From Microbacterium esteraromaticum (GTDB lineage Bacteria; Actinomycetota; Actinomycetes; Actinomycetales; Microbacteriaceae), in the NCBI RefSeq assembly GCF_017303215.1, contig NZ_JAEMWU010000001.1:1550001-1614000 (forward strand): DNA of 64,000 bases. The letters are read 5' to 3'. How positions within the stretch are numbered: the stretch's first letter is position 1; every line of letters starts with the position of its first letter. The notes beneath the pieces were generated by a model. The model was not told the origin of the DNA, searched no databases, and saw nothing but the letters and a program-made list of their open reading frames with translations. Of the stretch, positions 15,308 to 25,280 are shown one piece after another. The position numbers and the translations under genes were made by a program.

Positions 15308-16780
15308 CTACGCGCTGACCTGCGCAGCGGTGCGGGCGCGCAGTTGCTCGCCCAGTGCCTGGTCGACCTGGCCCCAGTACCAGAAGAAGCGCTCCTGGAT
15401 TGCGGGCACGGTCAGGCCGCTGTACTGCCCGACGAGGGTTTCGACGAAGCGCTCGCGCTCCTCGTCCGAGAAGACCTCGCGGTACAGGATGCCGGCCTGG
15501 ACGAAGTCACCGTCGTCCTGGCGCAGCGTCGCGGCCGAGCGCACCAGCTCGCCGTCGGACTCCCAGCTGGCTTCGACACCGAGCAGCGGGTCGGCCTCGG
15601 GGCCGCCGACGGCACCGTACGAGTTGGGGGTGTAGACGCGGTGCTCAGCGGGGTTGAAGTGGTACTGCATCTGACCCTCGTGCATGTAGTTGCGCACTTC
15701 AGCCGCGTGCGGCTGGTTCACCGGCAGCTGGTTGTAGTTCGCGCCGATGCGGTAGCGCTGTGCGTCGGGGTACGAGAACACGCGGGCCATGAGCATCTTG
15801 TCGGGCGAGATGCCGGTGCCGGGAACCTGGTTGCCGGGCGAGAAAGCGGCCTGCTCGATCTCGGCGAAGAAGTTCTGCGGGTTGCGGTTCAGCGTGAACG
15901 TGCCCACCTTGATGCGCGGGTAGTCGGCCTTGGGCCACGTCTTGGTGAGGTCGAACGGGTTGAAGCGGTAGGTCTTGGCGTCCTCGTAGGGCATGACCTG
16001 CACGTAGACGTCCCACTTCGGGAAGTCGCCGTTCTCGATGGCCTGGTACAGGTCACGGCGGTAGTAGTCGGCGTCTGCGCCGGCGATGCGCTCGGCCTCG
16101 TCGGCGAACATCGGCTCGACACCCTGCTGGGACAGGAAGTGGTACTTGACCCAGAAGCGCTCGCCGGCGGCGTTGACCCACTGGTAGGTGTGCGAGCCGT
16201 AGCCGTTGACGTGACGCCACGAGCGCGACAGGCCGCGGTCGCCCATGAGGTAGGTCACCTGGTGGGCCGACTCGGGCGAGAGGGTCCAGAAGTCCCACTG
16301 CATGTCGGCGTTGCGCAGGCCCGAACCGCCCAGGCGCTTCTGCGAGTGGATGAAGTCGGGGAACTTGATGCCGTCGCGGATGAAGAACGTCGGGGTGTTG
16401 TTGCCGACGATGTCGAGGTTGCCCTCGGTGGTGTAGAAGCGCAGCGAGAAGCCGCGCACGTCGCGCCAGGTGTCGGGCGAACCCTGCTCGCCGGCGACCG
16501 ACGAGAAGCGCAGCAGCGTCTCGCTCTTGGCGCCGGGCTGGAAGACCGCGGCGCGGGTGTACGCAGAGACGTCCTCGGTGACCTCGAACTCGCCGAAGGC
16601 GCCGCCGCCCTTGGCGTGCGGGTTGCGCTCCGGAACGCGCTCGCGGTTGAATGACGCGAGCTTCTCGACCAGGTAGCGGTCGTGCAGCGCCGTGACGCCG
16701 TCGGCGCCCACGGTGAGCGAGTGCGCGTCGCTGGCGACCGGGGTTCCTGTCTGAGTGGTGGTTGCGGGCTTGTCAGCCAT
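15308..16780 (-). CDS. katA: Monofunctional heme catalase
   Basis: A 490-residue clade-3 type catalase that dismutates hydrogen peroxide in the cytoplasm. The distal His is His55 ([19 protein letters not shown]), the distal Asn lies in DIVGNNTP (about 127) and the proximal heme Tyr in [14 protein letters not shown]. The ATG at 16780 is chosen because it has an AAAGGA ribosome site and the family N-terminus; a 45-residue upstream extension read from 16915 would lie within the fur gene. The start overlaps the end of the Fur-family gene by 8 bases, so katA is co-transcribed with its likely repressor. Confidence 0.95.
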   Translation of the reverse strand: MADKPATTTQTGTPVASDAHSLTVGADGVTALHDRYLVEKLASFNRERVPERNPHAKGGGAFGEFEVTEDVSAYTRAAVFQPGAKSETLLRFSSVAGEQGSPDTWRDVRGFSLRFYTTEGNLDIVGNNTPTFFIRDGIKFPDFIHSQKRLGGSGLRNADMQWDFWTLSPESAHQVTYLMGDRGLSRSWRHVNGYGSHTYQWVNAAGERFWVKYHFLSQQGVEPMFADEAERIAGADADYYRRDLYQAIENGDFPKWDVYVQVMPYEDAKTYRFNPFDLTKTWPKADYPRIKVGTFTLNRNPQNFFAEIEQAAFSPGNQVPGTGISPDKMLMARVFSYPDAQRYRIGANYNQLPVNQPHAAEVRNYMHEGQMQYHFNPAEHRVYTPNSYGAVGGPEADPLLGVEASWESDGELVRSAATLRQDDGDFVQAGILYREVFSDEERERFVETLVGQYSGLTVPAIQERFFWYWGQVDQALGEQLRARTAAQVSA

Positions 16781-17213
16781 TGCCGTTCCTTTCGCATTCG
16801 GGACAGAGGGCTCGGTAGGTGACCGCGGCTTCGAGGATTCGCATGCCGTGGTCGTGAGAGGGGTGAAGGCAGGGGGCCGCGCCGATCGCGCACGGGACGT
16901 CTTCGACACGACCACACTGCACGCATTGCAGGTGGTGGTGGTTGTCGTCGCCCTGCAGCTCGTAGAGTGCGCTGCCGACGTCGGGCAGGCTGACGCGGCG
17001 GACGACGCCGGCGTCAGTCAGGTCGTTCAGGATGCCGTGGACGGTCCCTGCGGCGATGCCGGGAAGGCTGTCGCGGATGCCGGCGAAAACCGTGTCGGCG
17101 GAAGAGTGCGGGAGTCGGCGAAGAGCGTCGAGCACGTGCACGCGTTGCGTTGTCACGCGCAGGCCGGCGCCGCGCAGCAACGCGGGGAAGTCGGCGAGCG
17201 CGGGGGAGGACAT
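16773..17213 (-). CDS. Fur/PerR-family peroxide regulator
   Basis: A 146-residue Fur-superfamily repressor. The N-terminal winged helix contains [26 protein letters not shown]. The dimerisation domain has the HHHLQC start with CVQCG and LCPEC pairs forming a structural zinc site. Position directly upstream of katA, overlap of 8 bases, and a perfect 7-1-7 palindrome just upstream identify it as a CatR/PerR-type peroxide sensor that represses its own operon. A GGAGG ribosome site precedes the ATG. Confidence 0.88.
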   Translation of the reverse strand: MSSPALADFPALLRGAGLRVTTQRVHVLDALRRLPHSSADTVFAGIRDSLPGIAAGTVHGILNDLTDAGVVRRVSLPDVGSALYELQGDDNHHHLQCVQCGRVEDVPCAIGAAPCLHPSHDHGMRILEAAVTYRALCPECERNGNG

Positions 17214-17227
17214 GCCTCCAGTGTACC

Positions 17228-17249
17228 TTATTCTGAATCATTCAGATAA
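17228..17249 (-). promoter_or_regulatory. Per/Fur-box operator upstream of fur-katA
   Basis: TCTGAAT (17232-17238), C, ATTCAGA (17240-17246) is a perfect 7-1-7 palindrome extended by TTA...TAA. It lies 19 bases before the regulator's start. The shape matches PerR/Fur boxes and indicates autoregulation of the fur-katA operon. Confidence 0.75.
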
Positions 17250-17273
17250 AGGAACCATTCGGTTAAATGCCGG

Positions 17274-18581
17274 TTACAGGCGTCCGGCGGCCTTCAGCTC
17301 CAGATAGCGGTCGGCGATTCGGGGTGGTAGCGCTTCGGGGTCGGCGGCGATCGCCTCGCCGCCGGCACGGCGGATGGCATCCGACACGGTCCGCGCGTCG
17401 CGCAGCGTCTGCTCGGCGGCGGCAGCCAGGTAGACATCGGCGCGCGACGCTCGCTGCCGAGCGAGCTGTTCGACCTCTTCATCGGTAACCGAACCGACCA
17501 ACACCGTCGTCGCACGCGAGGGGGTCGGGAAGGCGCCGAGGAAACCACGGGCCGACTCGGCTGCATCCTGCGCGGTGAGCACGACGATCAGCGACGGGCG
17601 CGTCGTCAGCGAACGCACCGCGGCGAACGCGCTCGCCCAGTCGGTGTCGACCAGACGGGGGTGCACCGGCGCCATGGCGTCCGTGAGCGCGGGGAGCAGG
17701 CTCGCACCATCGACACCGCTCACGCGCGCCCGGGCGACGCGGTCGTACATGAGCAGATGCACGTGGTCACCGGCACGGCTCGCGAGAGCGGCCAGCAGCA
17801 GAGCGGCCTCGATGGAGGCATCCAGGCGCGTCCCATCGCCGACGCGAGCCGCTGCCGTGCGGCCGGTGTCGATCACGATGACCACCTGGCGGTCGCGCTC
17901 GGGACGCCACGTGCGCAGCATTGTGGTGCCGGCGCGCGCCGTCGCCCGCCAATCGATCGAGCGGATGTCATCACCGCGCACATACTCGCGCAGCGAGTCG
18001 AACTCGGTGCCCTGCCCGCGTACCTGGATCGACGTGTTCCCATCCAGTTCGCGCAGACGAGCGAGGCGTGACGGCAGGTGCTTGCGCGAGGTGAAGGCGG
18101 GGAGCACCCGCAGCGCGCCGGGCACGTCGTGCCGGGACTGGCGACCGCCCAGCCCCAGCGGGCCTCGCGAACGCACCACGACGAACTCGCTGCGCAGTTC
18201 GCCACGTCGCCGGGGGCGCAACTCGATATGCACGCGGCGACGCTCACCCGGCGGGATGCTCAGGGGGGAACGGCTGTCCGGGGCGCCCGCGGTGGGCTGC
18301 CACGCATCCCGCAACCAGCCGTGCACCGTGCGAGTGCCGAGGTTCTGCACCGCGACGCTCGCGGTGACCGGCTCGCCGAGGCGCGCCCGCTCCGGCACCC
18401 GCCGGGTGATCGCGACAGCGCGCGGGGCGGCGGACAGCACAACGTCCGTCGCGACCAGCGCGGCGCACAGCAACAACCACCCCAGTGTCGACAGCCAGGG
18501 GGAGACGCCGATGCTGCTCAGCAGCACGACCGGGACGACGCCCAGCGCGATCAGCGGAGCGAGCAGTGCAGAGACGAACAT
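17274..18581 (-). CDS. DUF58 domain protein
   Basis: A 435-residue protein. Two N-terminal membrane helices (about residues 5-45) are followed by a beta-sandwich region and the DUF58 core with the signature GTEFDSLREYVRGDDIRSIDWRATAR. A von Willebrand-A-like part (VVIVIDTGR, with Asp) lies toward the C-terminus. DUF58 proteins are partners of MoxR ATPases. The start at 18581 is one base from the moxR stop, so this is the last gene of a five-gene minus-strand operon beginning at 22749. The exact process served is unknown; envelope or protein-complex maturation is the usual suggestion. Confidence 0.85.
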   Translation of the reverse strand: MFVSALLAPLIALGVVPVVLLSSIGVSPWLSTLGWLLLCAALVATDVVLSAAPRAVAITRRVPERARLGEPVTASVAVQNLGTRTVHGWLRDAWQPTAGAPDSRSPLSIPPGERRRVHIELRPRRRGELRSEFVVVRSRGPLGLGGRQSRHDVPGALRVLPAFTSRKHLPSRLARLRELDGNTSIQVRGQGTEFDSLREYVRGDDIRSIDWRATARAGTTMLRTWRPERDRQVVIVIDTGRTAAARVGDGTRLDASIEAALLLAALASRAGDHVHLLMYDRVARARVSGVDGASLLPALTDAMAPVHPRLVDTDWASAFAAVRSLTTRPSLIVVLTAQDAAESARGFLGAFPTPSRATTVLVGSVTDEEVEQLARQRASRADVYLAAAAEQTLRDARTVSDAIRRAGGEAIAADPEALPPRIADRYLELKAAGRL

Positions 18582-18582
18582 G

Positions 18583-19562
<980 letters not shown>

Positions 19563-19566
<4 letters not shown>

Positions 19567-20777
19567 GGGAGGTTCCTTTCGGTGTGGACGGCTGCGTCGA
19601 CGGCCGTCTCGAGGTCGGCGAGTCTGCGGGCGATATCGACGAGGTCGTGATCGCTGTGCGGTGGGGAGCCGGCGAGCAGCTCGTGCAGCGAGCCGCGGGG
19701 CACCCGCAACCGGTCGGCGGCGGCATCCGCGACCTCGTGTGCTCCTGCTGTCGGGCTCAGTGAGAGTCGGGCGGCGAGGCGACGCCGGCTTCCGTCACGG
19801 ATCGCGAATGCCGCGTGCGCGGCGTCTGCGGACTTCGCGGTCAGGCGCGCTCGCCCGTGCATGGTCTCCGACACCCGCACCGTCACCGGCAGGGATTCGG
19901 TGACCAGCGGCCCGAACCGGCGCCCGCGCCACACCACCACGGCGACGCCCGCGAGCAGCAACAGCAGGATCACGGGGGTCAGCCAGTCCGGGGTCAGGTC
20001 ACCGAGGTCTGCGGGGCCACCGTCGGTACGGTCGCCGTCCTCGAATGTGGGGACGTACCAGACGATCTCATCGGTCTGAGCGAGCAGTGCCAGCCCGAGG
20101 GCGGCGTTGCCGTTCTCTGCCAGATGCTGATTGGTGAGCAGGCCACTGGCATCGACCATGGTGACAGACCGGCCCGTCTGGGTATCTGTGCTGCGCAGCA
20201 CAGCCGCGTCTCCGCTGGTGTCGGCGAAGCAGCCGATCACGCCGGACGCGGGCGTGAACGCACGGTCGGCGTCGATCGATCCGACGCGTGCGAACTCGGC
20301 GAGGTCGCAACCGGCTGACACGAGCCCCGTCGGGAGGCCCCGCTCGCCGAGGTCGAGCAGGCGCAGCATCCGCGCGCTGCTGGTGAGAAGGACGACGCGA
20401 TCCGCGCTCTCGATCAGCTCCAGCGCCGCGGCATCGCTGAGCGCGGCCGGATCGGTGAGCACGAGCGTGCTGTCCGGCCCGACCTCGGCCGCGGCGACGG
20501 CGCGGCTGCGCGTGATCTCGATCTGCACGCCCTCCTGCCGGGTCAACTCGGCGATCGCCTTGGCGCCGTTCGGGCCGGGGCTCTCGGGGTTGAGCGGGCC
20601 ACTCAGGTCGGGGGCAATGGTCAGCAGCCGCAGGGTCATGAGGGTGAGGACGACCACCATGACGACGATCGACAACCAGCCCAGGGCGCGCCCCACACGA
20701 CCTCGTGGTGGTGCCGCAGCTGTGGAACGCCCGACGGTGGCATCCGACGTGGTCGTGTCGTCGGTCATCGCGCTCAT
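19563..20777 (-). CDS. DUF4350 domain membrane protein
   Basis: A 404-residue protein. The N-terminal helix at about 33-53 is followed by an extracytoplasmic domain with the DUF4350 core (SPGPNGAKAIAELTRQEGVQIEITRS, VLTDPAALSDAAALELI). A second helix near residues 270-290 leads to a cytoplasmic C-terminal part of about 110 residues. It overlaps both neighbours by four bases. It is constantly found with MoxR, DUF58 and DUF4129 genes in actinobacteria, where it is thought to be a structural part of a membrane complex. There are no catalytic motifs. Confidence 0.8.
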
Positions 20778-21430
20778 GCCGGAACCGCCGGGGTAGCGGC
20801 ATCCGTCGGTGTGGTCGCACGCACGTCGTCGTCGGTCTCAGCGAGCACTCGGTACGCTGTGGCATCGCTGGGGCGGTCGAGGTAGCGCACCGCGTCGAAC
20901 GCCGTTGCGGCGGAGTGCAGCCGATCGCCGAAGCCGGGGAAGGCGACACTGGCCTCGCGCGCGATGGCCTGCGCCGTGGCGCCGGGTGCGGGCTCGATCA
21001 CGTCGCGTTCGATCAGGCTGCGGGCCAGAGCACGGAACCGCAGCACGACGGCGCCGTCCCAGTCGTGTGCCTTCGCGCGGCGTTCGGCCTCGGCACGCAA
21101 CTGAGCGGCCGTCCGGTCATCCTGCTCGCCGAGCAGCTCGGCGCGGCGACGCACCGAGCGAGAGGCCCTCGGGCGACCCCAGATCGCGAGTGCGACGAGG
21201 AGGGCTGCAACGATGATGATGACGATGATCGTCACCGCGACCGGAGCGACCGCACCCGCGCCGTCGCCGCGGAACAGGCCGAAGAACCACTCGGCCACGT
21301 CTGCGGCCAGCCGATCGAACCAGGTCGGCGTGGCGGCCTGGTACTCCGCGCGAGACAGCTCATCTTGTGCTCGCTCGCGGGCTTCGTCGCCGTCGGGGAC
21401 GAGGACGTCAGTCGCGAACAGCAGGTTCAT
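20774..21430 (-). CDS. DUF4129 domain protein
   Basis: A 218-residue protein with a short N-terminal extracytoplasmic stretch, one membrane helix (about residues 65-88) and the cytoplasmic DUF4129 domain (AHDWDGAVVLRFRALARSLIERDVIEP, then GATAQAIAREAS), as in the C-terminus of some transglutaminase-associated proteins. The ATG at 21430 shares its A with the upstream TGA (TGATG), so translation is coupled; an adjacent GTG at 21433 is possible. The role is unknown beyond membership of the MoxR/DUF58 operon. Confidence 0.8.
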   Translation of the reverse strand: MNLLFATDVLVPDGDEARERAQDELSRAEYQAATPTWFDRLAADVAEWFFGLFRGDGAGAVAPVAVTIIVIIIVAALLVALAIWGRPRASRSVRRRAELLGEQDDRTAAQLRAEAERRAKAHDWDGAVVLRFRALARSLIERDVIEPAPGATAQAIAREASVAFPGFGDRLHSAATAFDAVRYLDRPSDATAYRVLAETDDDVRATTPTDAATPAVPA

Positions 21431-22749
21431 CACTCCGGGCCGCCGGGCGCCGCCCAGCTCTGCGGCGGTGCCGAGGGCGGCTGCGGGGCGGGTGCCGGGG
21501 GTGCCGGGGGAGCGGGCGGCGGTGGCGGCGTAGCGGGAGCGTACCCGGGCTGAGGAGCGTACCCGGGCTGAGGCGCGTATCCGGGCTGAGGCGTGTTTCC
21601 GGGCTGAGGTGCGTATCCGGGCTGAGGTGTCGGATACGCCACGTACCCCGGTGCCGGGGTCGGCTGAGCAGGCGGCGGGTTCTTCGAGACCGCACGAGCC
21701 GGATCCACCGCGTAGGGGTCGCCCTGGTCCTCATCGGCCACTCCGACAGACGAACGCTCGACATGGCGGATCAGGGTCTGGTCCAGCCCCTCGTAGCGCA
21801 TGCGGCTGTCGAGGTAGATAAGCGTCGCCCCGGTGCCCTGCACGACCAGGGTGATGGCCTGCAATGCCAAGACGAGTGCCTGCGGCAGGATCGTCGCCGC
21901 CACGAGCACGATGACCGCAGTCGCGTCTTGGGCTCCGGTCGGTGCCAGCACGCCGCCGAGAAGAGTGCTGAGCACGCTACCGGGAATGCTGACGATCTGA
22001 GCGGCGAGACCCATGATCGCGCCGATCAGGCACATGACACCGAGCGCTGGCCAGAACCGACCGCGGATGAGCCGCCACGAGCGCACCATCGCCTGCGGGA
22101 TGCTTGCGCGCTCGAGGACGAGCGCGGCGGGAACGACCAGCAGCTTCGTGCCCAACCAGACCAGGAGGGGGATGCTGCCGAGCACGAGCAGCACAGCTAC
22201 CAGGACGCCGATCGCAATGCCGGCACCCTCGAATCCGGTGCTCGCCATCACTCCGATCACGACCCCGGTCAGCGCGAGCAACCAGATGAACACCGCGAAG
22301 CCCTGCAGCAGGGCGAAGGCGAACAGTCGCCAGAACGACGGGCGCATCCGCTGCCACAGCGGACGCAAGGGAGCTTTGCGGCCGAGCGCGGCGAAAGACA
22401 CGTCGGCGGCCACCAGGCCCTGCACGATGACGGTGAAGGCGACGCTGGCCAGGGTGACCACGATCGCCACCACGATGCCCAGCGCGATCGAACCGGCGAT
22501 GATCGGGCCCCGATCCGGCGAGCCGGCCGGCACGCTCTCGATGCGAGCGGCGGTGAAGAACGTCACCAGCAGGGTCACGGCGATCGCCACGAGAGTGATG
22601 CCGAACTGAACGCCCACCGCGAAGCCGAACAACACCTTGGGGTTGTGACGAAGCGCGGCGAACGAGCGACCCAGGATCGTCCCGAACGTCATCGGATGCA
22701 GCGGTATGGCGCCCTTCTTCGGTGCCGGGGTCCAGGTCTGACCACTCAT
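21430..22749 (-). CDS. Polytopic membrane protein with Pro-rich repeat tail
   Basis: A 439-residue protein related to the membrane domain of glycerophosphodiester phosphodiesterase-like proteins. A short N-terminus containing FGTILGRSFAALRHNPK is followed by about six to seven hydrophobic helices (residues 40-310). The cytoplasmic tail, of about 100 residues, is made of PQPGYA-type repeats and a proline run. There is no phosphodiesterase catalytic domain. The start at 22749 has a GGGAG ribosome site. It heads the operon that continues with DUF4129, DUF4350, MoxR and DUF58, so a role in the same membrane assembly is likely. Confidence 0.75.
   Translation of the reverse strand: MSGQTWTPAPKKGAIPLHPMTFGTILGRSFAALRHNPKVLFGFAVGVQFGITLVAIAVTLLVTFFTAARIESVPAGSPDRGPIIAGSIALGIVVAIVVTLASVAFTVIVQGLVAADVSFAALGRKAPLRPLWQRMRPSFWRLFAFALLQGFAVFIWLLALTGVVIGVMASTGFEGAGIAIGVLVAVLLVLGSIPLLVWLGTKLLVVPAALVLERASIPQAMVRSWRLIRGRFWPALGVMCLIGAIMGLAAQIVSIPGSVLSTLLGGVLAPTGAQDATAVIVLVAATILPQALVLALQAITLVVQGTGATLIYLDSRMRYEGLDQTLIRHVERSSVGVADEDQGDPYAVDPARAVSKNPPPAQPTPAPGYVAYPTPQPGYAPQPGNTPQPGYAPQPGYAPQPGYAPATPPPPPAPPAPPAPAPQPPSAPPQSWAAPGGPE
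21534..21640 (-). repeat. 18-base coding repeats (PQPGYA)
   Basis: Six imperfect copies of an 18-base unit with the core CCGGGCTGAGG on the plus strand. They encode PQPGYA or PQPGNT on the minus strand in the tail of the membrane protein. Low-complexity tails of this kind vary in copy number between strains. Confidence 0.85.
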
Positions 22750-22836
22750 GTGCACTCCCTCCCTGTGCCTGTCCCATCGTGGCACACGTCCGATCGCGCC
22801 GTGCGCGGGCTCCTGGGAGCGGGAACGAATCTCAAG

Positions 22837-22842
22837 TAGGCT
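22837..22842 (+). promoter_or_regulatory. -10 element for mtrA
   Basis: TAGGCT, with no recognisable -35. It places the RNA start near 22849 and gives a leader of about 64 bases before the mtrA ATG. The rest of the 163-base divergent gap 22750-22912 shows no other clear site. Confidence 0.45.
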
Positions 22843-22912
22843 GAACGGCGTTGCGGCAGCATGGGGATCCCGCCGTCCGCACGAACAGAGAAAGCGGAGG
22901 CTGGGTAGAAAT

Positions 22913-23593
22913 ATGACCTCGCGAATCCTGGTCGTCGATGACGACACGGCGCTGGCCGAGATGATCGGCATCGTCCTGCGCACTGAAGGGTTCGACGTGC
23001 TCTTCTGTGCCGATGGTGCGCAAGCCGTCGAAGAATGGCGCACCGCGCGTCCCGACCTGGTCCTTCTCGATCTGATGCTGCCGGGCATGGATGGCATCGA
23101 GATCTGCACCCGGATCCGAGGCGAGTCGGGCGTGCCGATCATCATGCTCACCGCTCGCAGCGACACGGCCGACGTCGTGCGCGGCCTCGAGGTGGGCGCT
23201 GATGACTACATCGTCAAGCCGTTCAATCCCAAAGAGCTCGTCGCCCGCATCCGCACGCGGCTTCGCCCCACGCCCGACAGCGTTTCCGAGGTGCTGCGCA
23301 TCGGCGATCTCACGATCGACGTCGACGCGCACGAGGTGCGGCGCGGCACCGCGCCGATCGCGCTGACGCCGCTGGAGTTCCAGCTGCTGGTGGCATTGGC
23401 GTCCAAGCCGCAGCAGGTCTTCTCGCGCGAGATGCTGCTCGAACAGGTGTGGGGCTATCACTACAAGGCTGACACCCGGCTGGTCAACGTGCACGTGCAG
23501 CGCCTGCGCGCCAAGGTAGAACTGGATCCGGACAACCCGCGGATCGTCATGACGGTGCGGGGCGTGGGCTACCGGGCCGGGAGCGTCGGATAG
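22913..23593 (+). CDS. mtrA: MtrA response regulator
   Basis: A 226-residue OmpR-family regulator. In the receiver domain the acidic pair is VVDDD, the phospho-acceptor Asp lies in LVLLDLMLPGMDG, and Thr/Lys are in MLTARSD and VKPFNP. The C-terminal winged helix contains LTPLEFQLLVALASKPQQVFSREMLLEQVWGY and the YHYKADTRLVNVHVQRLRAKVE recognition helix typical of MtrA. MtrA controls cell-wall hydrolases, division and replication-associated genes in actinobacteria. It is followed by mtrB and lpqB, the conserved trio. Confidence 0.95.
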   Translation: MTSRILVVDDDTALAEMIGIVLRTEGFDVLFCADGAQAVEEWRTARPDLVLLDLMLPGMDGIEICTRIRGESGVPIIMLTARSDTADVVRGLEVGADDYIVKPFNPKELVARIRTRLRPTPDSVSEVLRIGDLTIDVDAHEVRRGTAPIALTPLEFQLLVALASKPQQVFSREMLLEQVWGYHYKADTRLVNVHVQRLRAKVELDPDNPRIVMTVRGVGYRAGSVG

Positions 23594-23603
23594 GGGACCG
23601 CGG

Positions 23604-25280
23604 GTGACCGCGACGAATCCGACGCCGGTGCCGCCATCGTTGTGGCGGGCTCCGCGCCGGTGGCAGATCGCACTCGGACTGGAGTGGCGGCGTTCGGTGC
23701 GGTTCCGTGCGACGGCGATCACCATGCTGCTCACGGCACTGGCGATCTTCATCACCTGTGTGGCCATGGCGCTGGTCATCCGCAATGACCTGTTCGAATC
23801 GCGCAAAGACGAAGCGCTGCACAATGCGCAGGTGTCGGTGCTGCAGGCGCAGAAGCTCCTCGACTCCGCTCAGGTCGGCGATGATCGTGCGGCGACCGCC
23901 GCGCTGTGGGGCGAGGCGCAGCGCGTGCTCGGACGCGCCGCCTCCACCGACCGGATCGTCGGGTTCTTCGCCGAGAGTGCAGGCGACGGGTTCGCTCCGT
24001 CGGGGTTCCGCAGCCTGCGGCCGTTCCCGACACTGAGCAACGAACTGCGCACGCGCGTCGTGACGGTGCCTGGCCGCCAGGCGTGGCAGTCGGTGGCGTT
24101 GCCTCAGGACGATGGGACCACGACCGCGGGCATCGTCGTCGGGCAGATGCTGACCATCCGCGATGTCGGGTCGTACGACATCTATCTCGCGTACGATCTC
24201 GCTGACGCCGATGAGACGCTGCTGTTCGTTCAACGCACGCTGTGGCTGGCGGGGATCACACTCGTGGCGATCATCGCGGGCATTTCGTGGCTCGTGCTGC
24301 GGTCGGTGTCTCGGCCGATCATCGAAGCGGCCGAGACCAGTGCGCGCCTGGCGTCCGGCGATCTCGAAGTACGGCTGCCTGTCCGTGGTGAGGACGAACT
24401 GGCGACGCTTGGACGTTCGTTCAACGCGATGGCCGACAGCATCGAGAGTCAGATCCGTGAGCTGGCGGAGCTCTCGCTCGTGCAGCAGCGGTTCGTCTCG
24501 GACGTCTCGCACGAGCTGCGCACCCCGTTGACGACGATCCGGTTGGCGGCCGAGATGATCAACGACCAGAAGGACGAGTTCGATCCCACGACGGCGCGCA
24601 CCGCAGAGCTCCTGCACACCCAGGTGCAGCGCTTCGAGCTGCTGCTCTCCGATTTGCTCGAGATCAGCCGGTACGACGCCGGTTCGGTGCAACTGGAGGT
24701 CGAGGCGACGAGCCTCGCACAGCTGGCCGAGGAGATCGTCGATGAGCTGCGTCCGCTCGCGACGGCGCACGACACCGAACTGCGCATGGTGGCCCCCGGT
24801 GGGTACTCACCGATCGATCTCGACCCGCGACGGGTTCGCCGTGTGCTGCGAAACCTCATCGGCAACGCGATCGAGCACGGCGAAGGGCGGCCCGTGGTGA
24901 TCACGGTGGACAGCAATCAGTACGCCGTCGCCGTCGGCGTGCGTGACTTCGGACTCGGGATGCGCTCCGAAGACGCCGAACGCGTCTTCGACCGCTTCTG
25001 GCGCGCGGATCCGTCGCGCAGGCGCACCATCGGCGGCACCGGGCTCGGCCTGTCGATCGCCCTGGGCGACGCCAAACTGCACGGCGGCAACCTGGAGGTC
25101 TGGTCGGAGCTCGGCGTGGGAACAAACTTCGTCCTCACCATTCCGCGCTCCGGTGATTCGACGCCCACCGGACAGGGGCCCGTGCCGCTGGAGCCGCAGG
25201 AGACGCTGGCGGGACTGGGAGACGCCACCCAGCCGATCGTCATACCGCCGACACCGGACATCGAGGGGGGACGACTATGA
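23604..25280 (+). CDS. mtrB: MtrB sensor histidine kinase
   Basis: A 558-residue membrane kinase starting with GTG. The first helix is at about 36-58, then comes an extracytoplasmic domain and a second helix at about 212-232. A HAMP domain (RPIIEAAETSARLASGDLEVRLP) follows, with the HisKA motif SDVSHELRTPLTTIRLAAEM (phospho-His) and the HATPase boxes NLIGNAIEHGEG, DFGLGM and GGTGLGLSIAL. It phosphorylates MtrA. It starts 10 bases after mtrA and overlaps lpqB by four bases. Confidence 0.95.
   Translation: MTATNPTPVPPSLWRAPRRWQIALGLEWRRSVRFRATAITMLLTALAIFITCVAMALVIRNDLFESRKDEALHNAQVSVLQAQKLLDSAQVGDDRAATAALWGEAQRVLGRAASTDRIVGFFAESAGDGFAPSGFRSLRPFPTLSNELRTRVVTVPGRQAWQSVALPQDDGTTTAGIVVGQMLTIRDVGSYDIYLAYDLADADETLLFVQRTLWLAGITLVAIIAGISWLVLRSVSRPIIEAAETSARLASGDLEVRLPVRGEDELATLGRSFNAMADSIESQIRELAELSLVQQRFVSDVSHELRTPLTTIRLAAEMINDQKDEFDPTTARTAELLHTQVQRFELLLSDLLEISRYDAGSVQLEVEATSLAQLAEEIVDELRPLATAHDTELRMVAPGGYSPIDLDPRRVRRVLRNLIGNAIEHGEGRPVVITVDSNQYAVAVGVRDFGLGMRSEDAERVFDRFWRADPSRRRTIGGTGLGLSIALGDAKLHGGNLEVWSELGVGTNFVLTIPRSGDSTPTGQGPVPLEPQETLAGLGDATQPIVIPPTPDIEGGRL

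Noticed and set aside
16781..16915. A 45-residue N-terminal extension of catalase
   Set aside because: It would overlap most of the Fur-family gene's 3' end, has no catalase similarity, and the ATG at 16780 has a good ribosome site.
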